Assembly: GCF_000019225.1 (NCBI RefSeq)
Contig: NC_010995.1
Span: 248,001 to 312,000 of the forward strand
Source of the DNA: Cellvibrio japonicus Ueda107
Lineage (GTDB): Bacteria > Pseudomonadota > Gammaproteobacteria > Pseudomonadales > Cellvibrionaceae
DNA length: 64,000 nucleotides
Direction: 5' to 3'
In this document: piece by piece, positions 54,822 through 63,103 of the stretch
Numbering within the stretch: position 1 is the first letter of the stretch
How the letters are laid out: every line of letters begins with the position of its first letter
The notes under the pieces: model-generated
What the model was told of the DNA's origin: nothing
Seen by the model: only the letters and a program-made list of their open reading frames with translations
Databases searched by the model: none
Program-made: the position numbers and the translations under genes

Positions 54822-54942
54822 ACGCAGTGGGTTGGGAACTGGATGCTGGAGGCACGCAAGGCTATCAGTTTGGCCCGGCTTTACCTAGCTTGACGGCGCA
54901 ATTACCTGGCGATGAAGGAAATTCCTGTTAAGATGCCCGATT

Positions 54943-54956
54943 TGTAAACGGTTACA
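54943..54956. promoter_or_regulatory. LacI-family operator before man26C
   Basis: TGTAAACGGTTACA, a near-perfect palindrome with a central CG as bound by LacI-family repressors. It ends 26 bases before the man26C ATG. Related sites lie at 60947 and 63003. Confidence 0.75.
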
Positions 54957-54982
54957 TTCATAACAATATCCAGGAGACACCC

Positions 54983-56242
54983 ATGTCCACATCCTCCATT
55001 TCCCTGTCGTTGATGGCCGCCCTGATGCTCAGTGCTGGCCTGTTGTTGGGGTGTAGCGAGAAGCCTGCAGAATCTGCGGCTGCGGTAGCTGATTCCGCCA
55101 CAACCACCGCTCCCCAGTCGGGTAAACCGGAGACGGCGCTACCTGCCCTGATTGATACCCAGGCAACCGCCGAAACCCGGGCGCTCTATCGCAACCTCGC
55201 CAAACTGCGCTACAAGCACCTGTTGTTTGGGCACGAGGACAGCCTGGCCTATGGCGTCCATTGGGAGGGTGATATGGATCGCTCGGATGTGCGCGACGTG
55301 ACGGGCGCCAACCCGGCGGTGTATGGCTGGGAGCTCGGCGGCCTGGAATTGGGACACACCGCCAATCTGGATGCGGTTAACTTTGAAAAGATGCAGCACT
55401 GGATCAAGGCTGGCTACAGCCGTGGCGGTGTCATCACCATCAGCTGGCATGTATTCAACCCTGTGTCGGGCGGCAATTCCTGGGACAAAACCCCGGCAGT
55501 GCACGAGCTGATTCCCGGTGGTGCCCGGCATGCAACCCTCAAAGCCTACCTGGATACCTTTGTTGCCTTCAATGAGGGCTTGGCCGATGTAGATGCGCAG
55601 GGGAACAAGCACTACCCACCGATTATTTTCCGCCCCTGGCACGAGCATAACGGCGACTGGTTCTGGTGGGGCAAGGGCCACGCCAGCGAGCAGGATTACA
55701 TTGCCCTCTGGCGTTTTACCGTGCACTACCTGCGCGATGAGAAAAAACTGCGCAACCTGATTTACGCCTATTCGCCTGATCGCAGCCGTATCGATATGGC
55801 CAATTTCGAGGCCGGTTATCTGTACGGCTATCCCGGTGATGCCTATGTCGACATTATTGGCCTGGATAATTACTGGGATGTGGGGCACGAAGCCAATACC
55901 GCCAGTGCCGATGAGCAGAAGGCGGCGCTGACCGCCAGCCTCAAGCAGTTGGTACAGATCGCACGCAGCAAAGGCAAAATCGCCGCCCTGACCGAGACGG
56001 GCAATAATCGCCTGACCATCGATAACTTCTGGACCGAGCGTTTGCTGGGGCCGATTAGCGCTGACGCCGATGCCAGCGAGATCGCCTATGTCATGGTGTG
56101 GCGCAATGCCAACCTGGCGCGCGAAAAAAGCGAGCAGTTCTTCGCGCCCTTCCCTGGCCAGGCCACTGCCGATGACTTCAAGCGTTTTTACCAAAGTGAG
56201 GTTGTCTTGTTTGAGGATGAGCTGCCGCCCTTGTATCGCTAA
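54983..56242 (+). CDS. man26C: GH26 exo-acting mannanase (mannobiohydrolase) lipoprotein
   Basis: A 419-residue lipoprotein (lipobox LLGC, Cys24) with a GH26 TIM barrel from about residue 57. The acid/base Glu221 lies in RPWHEHNGDWFWWG, and the nucleophile Glu338 in AALTETGNNR. Length, residue numbers and flanking sequence match what I recall of C. japonicus Man26C, which releases mannobiose from the ends of mannan chains. It is anchored in a membrane, probably facing the outside or the periplasm. A LacI-type operator overlaps its promoter. A stem-loop follows the gene at 56266. Confidence 0.93.
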   Translation: MSTSSISLSLMAALMLSAGLLLGCSEKPAESAAAVADSATTTAPQSGKPETALPALIDTQATAETRALYRNLAKLRYKHLLFGHEDSLAYGVHWEGDMDRSDVRDVTGANPAVYGWELGGLELGHTANLDAVNFEKMQHWIKAGYSRGGVITISWHVFNPVSGGNSWDKTPAVHELIPGGARHATLKAYLDTFVAFNEGLADVDAQGNKHYPPIIFRPWHEHNGDWFWWGKGHASEQDYIALWRFTVHYLRDEKKLRNLIYAYSPDRSRIDMANFEAGYLYGYPGDAYVDIIGLDNYWDVGHEANTASADEQKAALTASLKQLVQIARSKGKIAALTETGNNRLTIDNFWTERLLGPISADADASEIAYVMVWRNANLAREKSEQFFAPFPGQATADDFKRFYQSEVVLFEDELPPLYR

Positions 56243-56265
56243 CGGCAATACCCGCCTGTTGGCCC

Positions 56266-56299
56266 TGCCTGAAGGCCATCCGAAGATGGCTCTCAGGCA
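56266..56299 (+). terminator. stem-loop after man26C
   Basis: A 15-bp imperfect stem, tgcctgaaggccatc / gatggctctcaggca, with a CGAA loop and two mismatches. No T-tract follows directly. Confidence 0.5.
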
Positions 56300-56402
56300 A
56301 TAAGGGCGTTAGCAATTGCCCCGTGATTAATACGGAATAGTTATTAGCTGTAAAAATGTCATCGCTGTCATCTTATAAGTGTCGGCAAAATTGACAGATT
56401 TA

Positions 56403-56418
56403 TGTGATATGTATCGCA
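56403..56418. promoter_or_regulatory. possible CRP-like site
   Basis: TGTGATATGTATCGCA deviates from the TGTGA-N6-TCACA consensus at one position. It lies 104 bases upstream of the PEP-CTERM gene. Confidence 0.35.
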
Positions 56419-56521
56419 TGTCTTTTGGTGAATGGTTGATACCAAACGAAAATTTATAACAGGTATATTTTTTGCTTTCATGGGGCCGACAACACGACGC
56501 TAATCCATTAAGGACATCACC

Positions 56522-57430
56522 ATGGGTTTTTATAAAAATGCTTTGATCTCGGCAGGCTTGCTCTCCTGCTCCCTTTGGGCTTCAGCCGGGCCACTCACAG
56601 ACTACAGCCTGATCGTTTTTGAGGATCTCTCCCCCTCTGGCTCACTCCATGTACACGGTCGCACGTTTATTGGCGGTGACCTCAATGGCTCCAGCCCGGA
56701 ATTTGCCAATGCCCTGGACAAGTCGCTGACCCTGGACACCGTAGAGGTTGCCGGTGACCTGAATGCGTCCGGTTGGCTCAAGGTGAATGCCGGTGCCCTG
56801 GCCTACGGCGGTGCCAATAACCTCAGTGGGGTTAACTGTAACGGCAATGCGTATGGTGGCAGTGCATCCTGCCTGCACCAGGTCTCCGGCCTGGATGACA
56901 AGGCGGCATCGCTCTACGACACCCTGAAAGGCGAGTCCATTTACTACGCCGGCCTGGCTGCTACCGGTAATGTGGGTGGCGGTTTGTTCTCCTACGCCGG
57001 TGTCGATGACCTGGCGGTCTTCGAGATCAGCGGTGCCGACCTGTTTAACAGCAACTGGGCTTTGGATTTGGGCGCTGCCAGCTATGGGATTATCAACGTA
57101 TCCGGTGTAAACCTGTCCAACAGCGGTGCTACCAACCTCAACAGTGGCTTTGGCAACTACACCAATATCCTGTGGAATTTCTACGAGGCGGATACCCTGA
57201 ATGTGGGTAACCAATGGAAGGGGTCGGTGCTGGCAGTGGATGCAGTAGTCAGTACCTGGAATGATTTCGAGGGTTCCCTGGCGGCCAAATCCTATGTGGG
57301 CTATGGCCAGGTGCATAACTTCCCCTGGGGTTACACACCGCCAGAAATAGAACTGCCGGAGCCTTCTGTACTGCTGCTGTTGCTGTCCGGTTTGGGCTTG
57401 CTCGGCTGGCGCCGCGCCAGGTCAGCCTGA
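56522..57430 (+). CDS. choice-of-anchor A family surface protein with PEP-CTERM sorting signal
   Basis: A 302-residue exported protein with a signal peptide (cut after ASA near residue 22). Its body (LTDYSLIVFEDLSPSGSLHVHGRTFIGGDLNGSSPEFANAL) matches the choice-of-anchor A / collagen-binding adhesin-like domain. The C-terminus has PEPSVLLLLLSGLGLLGWRR, the PEP-CTERM signal read by exosortase: a PEP motif, a hydrophobic helix and a basic tail. Such proteins are exported and often attached or secreted with exopolysaccharide. No exosortase gene is in the window. The gene sits between man26C and rpiA and has its own terminator. Confidence 0.88.
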   Translation: MGFYKNALISAGLLSCSLWASAGPLTDYSLIVFEDLSPSGSLHVHGRTFIGGDLNGSSPEFANALDKSLTLDTVEVAGDLNASGWLKVNAGALAYGGANNLSGVNCNGNAYGGSASCLHQVSGLDDKAASLYDTLKGESIYYAGLAATGNVGGGLFSYAGVDDLAVFEISGADLFNSNWALDLGAASYGIINVSGVNLSNSGATNLNSGFGNYTNILWNFYEADTLNVGNQWKGSVLAVDAVVSTWNDFEGSLAAKSYVGYGQVHNFPWGYTPPEIELPEPSVLLLLLSGLGLLGWRRARSA

Positions 57431-57443
57431 GCGTTTCGCCAAT

Positions 57444-57477
57444 AAAAAACGGGGCCAGATAATGGCCCCGTTTTTTT
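57444..57477. terminator. terminator between PEP-CTERM gene and rpiA
   Basis: A 14-bp stem, aaaaaacggggcca / tggccccgtttttt, with A/T tracts on both arms, between converging genes. Confidence 0.92.
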
Positions 57478-57485
57478 ATCAGCGC

Positions 57486-58163
57486 TTACTGCGGCCTGAT
57501 AACCTTCACACCCTCTTTAGTGCCCAGCAGTAATACGTCAGCGGGCTTGATGGCAAACAGGCCATTGGCAACCACACCGGTGATCTGGTTGATTTTGGTT
57601 TCCAGCTCGACCGGGTTCAGTATCTGCAGATTGTGCACGTCCAGGATCACATTGCCATTGTCGGTGATAACCCCTTCGCGGTACACCGGGGCGCCGCCCA
57701 GCTTGACCAGTTCGCGCGCGACAAAGGAGCGCGCCATGGGAATCACTTCGACGGGCAGGGGAAATCTGCCCAGGATATCCACCCATTTGCTCTCATCGGC
57801 GATACAGACAAACTCGCGCGCTACGGCGCAGACGATCTTTTCGCGCGTCAGCGCTGCACCGCCGCCCTTGATCAGGTGCAGGTTGGGGTTGCTCTCGTCG
57901 GCACCGTCCACGTACACCAGCAGTTCACTCACGGCGTTGCAGTCCAGCACCTCGATCCCGAGTGTCTGCAAGCGCTGGGCAGAGGCATCGGAGCTGGCTA
58001 CGGCGGCGGCGAAGTCGTACTTAAGCTCACCCAGCATATCGATAAAAAAATTGGCGGTAGAGCCTGTACCTATACCAAGTACGGCATCGGGGGTCAGCTT
58101 GGGTTTGATGTATTCAATCGCGGCGCGCGCCACGGCGTGTTTGAGTTGATCTTGTGGGCTCAT
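57486..58163 (-). CDS. rpiA: ribose-5-phosphate isomerase A
   Basis: A 225-residue enzyme that interconverts ribose 5-phosphate and ribulose 5-phosphate. Motifs: VLGIGTGSTANFFIDML (phosphate binding), VYVDGADESNPNLHLIKGGGAALTREKIV (active site) and VIPMARSFVARELVKLGG. Length is standard (E. coli 219). It is divergent from ilvA, an arrangement widely conserved in gammaproteobacteria. Confidence 0.97.
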   Translation of the reverse strand: MSPQDQLKHAVARAAIEYIKPKLTPDAVLGIGTGSTANFFIDMLGELKYDFAAAVASSDASAQRLQTLGIEVLDCNAVSELLVYVDGADESNPNLHLIKGGGAALTREKIVCAVAREFVCIADESKWVDILGRFPLPVEVIPMARSFVARELVKLGGAPVYREGVITDNGNVILDVHNLQILNPVELETKINQITGVVANGLFAIKPADVLLLGTKEGVKVIRPQ

Positions 58164-58290
58164 GGTTGTCTCTGTTGTGCCGATAAAACTTGCACCATTA
58201 TACGGATTTTCGTCGTGCCAGCCTCCGCCAAATTGGGTACACTGCGGACTCTTTTTATCCCTCTGCCGTGATTGCCATACCCGACCTCCT

Positions 58291-59805
58291 ATGCCTGAGA
58301 CCTACATAAAACGCATCCTCAATGCCCGCATCTACGACCTGGCTATCGAAACCCCACTGGACGAAGCGCGCCTGTTATCCCAGCGCACAGGCAACACTGT
58401 GTTGCTCAAGCGTGAGGATTTGCAGCCGGTGTTTTCCTTCAAGCTGCGCGGTGCCTATAACAAATTGCAGCAACTGAGCGAAGAAGAGCGCAGTCGCGGT
58501 GTGATTTGCGCCTCTGCCGGTAACCATGCCCAGGGGGTTGCCCTGGGCTCCCAGCATTTGGGGATCAAGGCAACGATTGTGATGCCGCGCACGACACCGG
58601 CTATCAAGGTGGATGCGGTCAAGGCGCGCGGTGCCAAGGTGGTATTGCACGGCGACAGTTATGACGAAGCCTCGGCCCATGCCAAAAAGCTGGTAGAGGA
58701 AAAGGGGCTGACCTACATACACCCGTTCGATGATCCGGATGTGATCGCCGGCCAGGGCACCACGGCCATGGAGGCATTGCGCCAGTACCCGGGCCATATC
58801 GATGCCGTGTTTGTACAGGTGGGCGGCGGCGGCCTGGCGGCTGGGGTTGCCGCCTACGTGAAATACCTGCGCCCGCAAACCAGGGTCATTGCGGTAGAAA
58901 GCGATGAATCTGCCTGCCTGCAGGCAGCCATGGAAAAGAAAAAGCGCGTGGTGTTGCCGCAAGTGGGCATCTTTGCCGATGGCATTGCCGTGGCACAAAT
59001 TGGCGAGGAACCCTTTCGCGTGCTGCGCAAAACAGTGGATGAATGCATTGCGGTCAACGCCGACGAGATTTGCGCGGCAATTAAGGATGTCTTTGAAGAT
59101 ACCCGTTCCATTGCCGAGCCTGCAGGTGCAACGGCGATTGCCGGTATGAAAAAATACGCGGCCCAGCACAACCTGAAGGGGCAGACATTTTTGGCCATCG
59201 TGAGCGGTGCCAATATCAATTTTGATCGCCTGCGCTACATTAGCGAGCGCACCGAAATAGGCGAGCAGCGCGAGGTCATTCTGGCGGTCACCCTGCCGGA
59301 GCGCCCCGGTGCCTACAAGGCATTTTGCAAAAGCATCGGCAAGCGCAATATCACCGAATTTAACTATCGCTACGCCGATAGCCAGAAGGCCCATATTTTT
59401 GTGGGGGTGCAGGTCAGCGCCGGCGGCCAGGATCGCATCGATTTGGTCGCGGAGCTGGTAGAGCAGGGCTACGACGTGGTGGACATGACTGATAACGAGC
59501 TGGCCAAGTTGCACATTCGCCATCTGGTCGGTGGCCATGCTGCCGGTGTCACTGACGAGGTGCTCTACCGCTTTGAATTTCCTGAGCGCCCCGGTGCGCT
59601 CTATACCTTCCTCAATAAATTGGCGGGGCGCTGGAATATTTCCCTGTTCCACTACCGCAACCACGGTGCGGCCTCGGCGCGGGTATTAGTGGGAATGCAG
59701 GTACCCAAAAGCGATTACGCTGCACTCAAGGCGTTTTTAACCGATTTGAATTATCCCTACTGGGATGAAACCCACAACGAAGCCTATCAATTCTTCCTGG
59801 CCTAA
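58291..59805 (+). CDS. ilvA: threonine ammonia-lyase, biosynthetic
   Basis: The start is ATG 58291 (504 residues; E. coli 514); an upstream in-frame extension to 58162 overlaps rpiA and has no family match. The PLP lysine is Lys51 in FSFKLRGAYNK. The catalytic domain has CASAGNHAQGVALGSQHLGI and GGGGLAAGVAAYVK. Two C-terminal regulatory domains (about 325-400 and 415-504; LPERPGAYKAFC and FPERPGALYTFLNKL) provide isoleucine feedback. It converts threonine to 2-oxobutanoate, the first step of isoleucine synthesis. A terminator follows at once. Confidence 0.97.
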   Translation: MPETYIKRILNARIYDLAIETPLDEARLLSQRTGNTVLLKREDLQPVFSFKLRGAYNKLQQLSEEERSRGVICASAGNHAQGVALGSQHLGIKATIVMPRTTPAIKVDAVKARGAKVVLHGDSYDEASAHAKKLVEEKGLTYIHPFDDPDVIAGQGTTAMEALRQYPGHIDAVFVQVGGGGLAAGVAAYVKYLRPQTRVIAVESDESACLQAAMEKKKRVVLPQVGIFADGIAVAQIGEEPFRVLRKTVDECIAVNADEICAAIKDVFEDTRSIAEPAGATAIAGMKKYAAQHNLKGQTFLAIVSGANINFDRLRYISERTEIGEQREVILAVTLPERPGAYKAFCKSIGKRNITEFNYRYADSQKAHIFVGVQVSAGGQDRIDLVAELVEQGYDVVDMTDNELAKLHIRHLVGGHAAGVTDEVLYRFEFPERPGALYTFLNKLAGRWNISLFHYRNHGAASARVLVGMQVPKSDYAALKAFLTDLNYPYWDETHNEAYQFFLA

Positions 59806-59838
59806 AAATATCCCGGCGTAAATTGCCGGGATTTTTTT
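59804..59838 (+). terminator. terminator after ilvA
   Basis: Stem atcccggc / gccgggat with a 7-base loop and a run of seven T residues. Confidence 0.88.
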
Positions 59839-59861
59839 ATCTGCGTTGGGCTCAGTTCAAA

Positions 59862-60860
59862 TCAGTGCTTGGGTACTGGGCCAGTGCTTTTGCGGATAAT
59901 AAATTCGGTAGGCAATACACACTCGCGCTGGCTCAGGGGTTCGCCCTCAATCACCTTCAACAGCATATCCATGGCCATCTTGCCCATTTCTTCCGCGGGT
60001 TGGGAGATGGTGGTGAGTGACGGGTCGGAATATTTGGCGTAGGCAATATCGTCAAAGCCGGTTACCGACATATCCTCGGGGATGCGAATGCCCTGGTTTT
60101 TCAGGGTTTGCATGGCACCTATGGCCATTTCATCGTTCATCGAAAAGATCGCCGTGGGGCGATTCTTCATGTTGCAGAACTGGAAGGCGGCGTTAAGGCC
60201 CGACCACATGGTGAAGTCACCCTCGGCAATCAGGTCTTTTTCAAACGCAATCCCGGCGCTAGCCAGGGCTTCCTTATAGCCTTCCAGGCGGTCAATGGCG
60301 TGGGGGTTGTCTTTCAGGCCGGAAATCACGCCGATGCGGCGGTGGCCGAGCGAGATCAGGTATTCCACCATGCTGCGCGCAGCGGCGCGGTTGTCGATAC
60401 GGATCGCCGGGCCGGTCGTGTATTCACAACCACAGGCGTTAACACAGGGGACATCGGGCGGGATGTTGTTCTGGCTTTTTTCCGAGCTGGGACGCAACTG
60501 CACTATGCCGTCCGCCAGGCGTGTTTCCACCCGGCGAATGTACTCCAGCTCGCGCTCGGGGGTGCCGCGGGTATCGCCGAGCAGTACCGCATAGCCCTTT
60601 TGGTGGGCGCGGTCTTCAAGGGCGCGGATAAACAGGGAATAAAAGGGGTTGGCAATGTCCGGCACCAATACCACCACGGCATAGGCGCGCGCCGAGCGGA
60701 AGTTGCGGGCCAGCATATTGGGGCGATAGCCCACTTCGGCGATAGCGGTATGAACCTTTTCCAGGCTTTCGGGGGAGACTTTCTCGGGGTTGCTAAGGGC
60801 GCGTGAAACCGTAGCAACGGAAACCCCGGCCAGGCGGGCGACATCGCGGATATTGGACAT
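59862..60860 (-). CDS. LacI family transcriptional regulator of mannan genes
   Basis: A 332-residue repressor with an N-terminal LacI helix-turn-helix (NIRDVARLAGVSVATVSRALSNPEKVS) and a periplasmic-binding-protein-like effector domain (about 60-332; YRPNMLARNFRSARAYAVVVLVPDIANPFYS, SVTGFDDIAYAKYSDPSLTTI). It is divergent from the symporter gene, and a 14-base operator (TGTAACCGATTACA) lies between them. The same operator occurs before man26C and before GH130, so it probably controls mannan use; mannobiose or a mannosyl-glucose would be a reasonable ligand. The effector is inferred. Confidence 0.9.
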   Translation of the reverse strand: MSNIRDVARLAGVSVATVSRALSNPEKVSPESLEKVHTAIAEVGYRPNMLARNFRSARAYAVVVLVPDIANPFYSLFIRALEDRAHQKGYAVLLGDTRGTPERELEYIRRVETRLADGIVQLRPSSEKSQNNIPPDVPCVNACGCEYTTGPAIRIDNRAAARSMVEYLISLGHRRIGVISGLKDNPHAIDRLEGYKEALASAGIAFEKDLIAEGDFTMWSGLNAAFQFCNMKNRPTAIFSMNDEMAIGAMQTLKNQGIRIPEDMSVTGFDDIAYAKYSDPSLTTISQPAEEMGKMAMDMLLKVIEGEPLSQRECVLPTEFIIRKSTGPVPKH

Positions 60861-60946
60861 AGTGGCCTTCGGTCAATGTTGTGTTTATTAGGGTTAAGAG
60901 ATGGAAAATCTACTACAGGTGGTAAAAGGTGACTAGCAAAAAAAGT

Positions 60947-60960
60947 TGTAACCGATTACA
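60947..60960. promoter_or_regulatory. LacI-family operator in the lacI-symporter divergent region
   Basis: TGTAACCGATTACA is a palindrome with a central CG and one mismatched pair. It lies 87 bases from the regulator start and 106 bases from the symporter start. Confidence 0.75.
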
Positions 60961-61065
60961 TTATGCTTCCTGTCCAAAAAAAGGCAGGCGGCAAGGGCTA
61001 TTGGGCACTGGCCGCACGCGGCGTGAAGCCGCTATATCGAATAACTCACAATGTGAACGATTTCC

Positions 61066-62931
61066 ATGCAATTAAGCTTTATCGACATCGCCATCGTCCT
61101 GGCTTACATCCTGGGTACGCTTGCCGTTGGTTTCTGGGTATCTAAAAAAGCCTCCAAAAACATGCGCAGCTATTTTCTGGGGGGCAATTCCCTGTCTTGG
61201 CGGATGTTGGGTTTGTCCAATGCCTCTGGCATGTTCGACATCAGCGGCACCATGTGGCTGGTGTACCTGCTGTTTATCTATGGGCTGAGCAGTGTTTACA
61301 TTCCCTGGCTGTGGCCGGTGTTCAACCAGATTTTCATGATGGTATTCCTGTCGGCCTGGCTGCGCCGCTCCGGTGTGCTGACCGGGGCGGAATTTATCAC
61401 CTTCCGCTTTGGCAACAGCCTGGGCGCCAGGCTTTCCCATTTGGTTGTGGTCGTTTTTGCGTTGATCAATGTGGTGGCATTTATCGCCTATGGTTTTATC
61501 GGCATTGGCAAATTTGCGGCGGTATTCCTGCCCTGGCAGTTCTCGGCAGACCCCTATTGGAATGATGTGGCCTATGCCCTGATTATCACGGCGATTACCA
61601 CCCTGTATGTGGTAAAAGGCGGCATGATGTCGGTGGTATTTACCGAAGTCTTCCAGTTTGTGGTGATGACGCTGGCCTCGATTGCGGTGGGTATTATTGC
61701 CATGCAGCAGGTGTCACCGGAATTGCTGGCGACTATTTTGCCCGACGGTTGGAGCAGTGTTGCCGTACATTGGCAATTGAATATTGACTGGGCCGAACGC
61801 CTGCCCGCCGCCAACGAAAAAATCCTGCAAGACGGCTACAACCTGTTCACCATCTTTTTCATGTTGGTGCTGTTGAAAGGCGTTCTGGTGTCACTGGCCG
61901 GCCCTGCACCCAACTACGATATGCAGCGGGTGCTGTCCACCAAAAGCCCGTCCGATGCCTCCAAAATGAGCTGGTTTGTCAACGTGGTGCTGTTTATCCC
62001 GCGCTACATGATGATTGCCGGTTTAACGGTGTTGGCCCTGGTTTTTTTTACCGATGATCTGCGCGCGATGGGGTCGGCTGTCGATTTCGAACAAATCCTG
62101 CCCATGGCGCTCAAGGAATTTATCCCGGTGGGATTAAAAGGTTTATTGATTGCCGGATTGTTAGCGGCCTTTATGGGCACCTTTGCCGCTACGGTGAATG
62201 CTGCACCGGCGTATGTGGTTAATGATATTTACAAGCGCTACATCAATCCCAATGCCGATGCCAAAAAATACGTACACCTGAGTTACCTGTTCTCGGTCAT
62301 CTTTGTGATTCTGGGGGTGATTGTCGGCCTGTTTATTCCCTCGTTGAACAATGCCATCCAATGGATAGTAGCCGCACTCTATGGCGGCTATACCGCCTCC
62401 AATATGTTGAAGTGGCTGTGGTGGCGCTTTAATGGCATGGGCTATTTCTGGGGCATGGTCGTAGGCATAGTGGCGGCTATCACCCTGGCCTTCACCAGCT
62501 ATAACCCGCTCTATTCGTTCCCCTTCCTGTTCCTGTTGTGCCTGGTGACCTGTGTCATCGCGTCTTTGGTGACTCGGGCTGACGATATGGAAGTACTGAA
62601 AGCCTTTTACATCAAAGTGCGTCCCTGGGGCTTCTGGACGCCGGTGCGCGAGCAGGTGCAGCAGGATTATCCCGCCGTACAGAAGAATCCGCATTTTGTG
62701 CGCGACATGTTCAATGTACTGGTCGGCATCATTTGGCAGACCAGCATGGTGGCGTTGCCTATTTTCCTGGTTATCCAACACTGGAGTGAGTTACTGGTCT
62801 CCTTGGTTGTGCTGCTGGTCACCAGTGGATTGCTGTGGAAATTCTGGTGGAAAAACCTTGAGGATTACCCGGCAGATACACCCCGCCACTATTTACCGGG
62901 CACTGCGGGTGAGGTTGAAACCAGGGGTTAA
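61066..62931 (+). CDS. sodium/solute symporter (SSS family), probable manno-oligosaccharide importer
   Basis: A 621-residue integral membrane protein with about 14 helices. SSS family features: DIAIVLAYILGTLAVGFWVSKKASKNMRSYFLGGNSLSWRMLGLSNASGMFD, FGNSLGARLSHLVVVVFALINV, and GLLIAGLLAAFMGTFAATVNAAPAYVVNDIYKRYI. The family imports sugars, vitamins or amino acids with sodium. It lies divergent from a LacI repressor and directly before GH130, so the cargo is most likely mannobiose or a related mannoside. The long C-terminal hydrophilic segment between the last helices is not unusual for the sugar branch. Confidence 0.9.
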   Translation: MQLSFIDIAIVLAYILGTLAVGFWVSKKASKNMRSYFLGGNSLSWRMLGLSNASGMFDISGTMWLVYLLFIYGLSSVYIPWLWPVFNQIFMMVFLSAWLRRSGVLTGAEFITFRFGNSLGARLSHLVVVVFALINVVAFIAYGFIGIGKFAAVFLPWQFSADPYWNDVAYALIITAITTLYVVKGGMMSVVFTEVFQFVVMTLASIAVGIIAMQQVSPELLATILPDGWSSVAVHWQLNIDWAERLPAANEKILQDGYNLFTIFFMLVLLKGVLVSLAGPAPNYDMQRVLSTKSPSDASKMSWFVNVVLFIPRYMMIAGLTVLALVFFTDDLRAMGSAVDFEQILPMALKEFIPVGLKGLLIAGLLAAFMGTFAATVNAAPAYVVNDIYKRYINPNADAKKYVHLSYLFSVIFVILGVIVGLFIPSLNNAIQWIVAALYGGYTASNMLKWLWWRFNGMGYFWGMVVGIVAAITLAFTSYNPLYSFPFLFLLCLVTCVIASLVTRADDMEVLKAFYIKVRPWGFWTPVREQVQQDYPAVQKNPHFVRDMFNVLVGIIWQTSMVALPIFLVIQHWSELLVSLVVLLVTSGLLWKFWWKNLEDYPADTPRHYLPGTAGEVETRG

Positions 62932-62940
62932 CCGAATCAG

Positions 62941-62992
62941 GAGTGCAACCGGGTGTTGCACTCAAGATGCTGCGTTCGCGCGGCGTTTTTTT
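62941..62992 (+). terminator. possible terminator after the symporter
   Basis: A 9-bp stem, gagtgcaac / gttgcactc, and then a second GC-rich hairpin region (ctgcgttcgcgcggcg) before eight T residues. Confidence 0.55.
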
Positions 62993-63002
62993 TGTCGTTG
63001 TG

Positions 63003-63016
63003 TGTAATCGTTTACG
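63003..63016. promoter_or_regulatory. LacI-family operator before GH130
   Basis: TGTAATCGTTTACG, similar to the sites at 54943 and 60947 with one more deviation. It lies 87 bases before the GH130 start. Confidence 0.65.
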
Positions 63017-63103
63017 TGGATTTCACATATAAAAATTTGAATGAAAGCGCACAAGGGGATGGGCCCTGCGTGTGCTCATCTATATCGTCTATTGAGGAAT
63101 CTT

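Noticed and set aside
55139..56248. 369-residue minus-strand frame opposite man26C
   Set aside because: It is an antisense shadow of a GH26 enzyme with intact catalytic residues.
58375..59664. 429-residue minus-strand frame opposite ilvA
   Set aside because: The plus-strand IlvA has all catalytic and regulatory motifs; the antisense frame has none.
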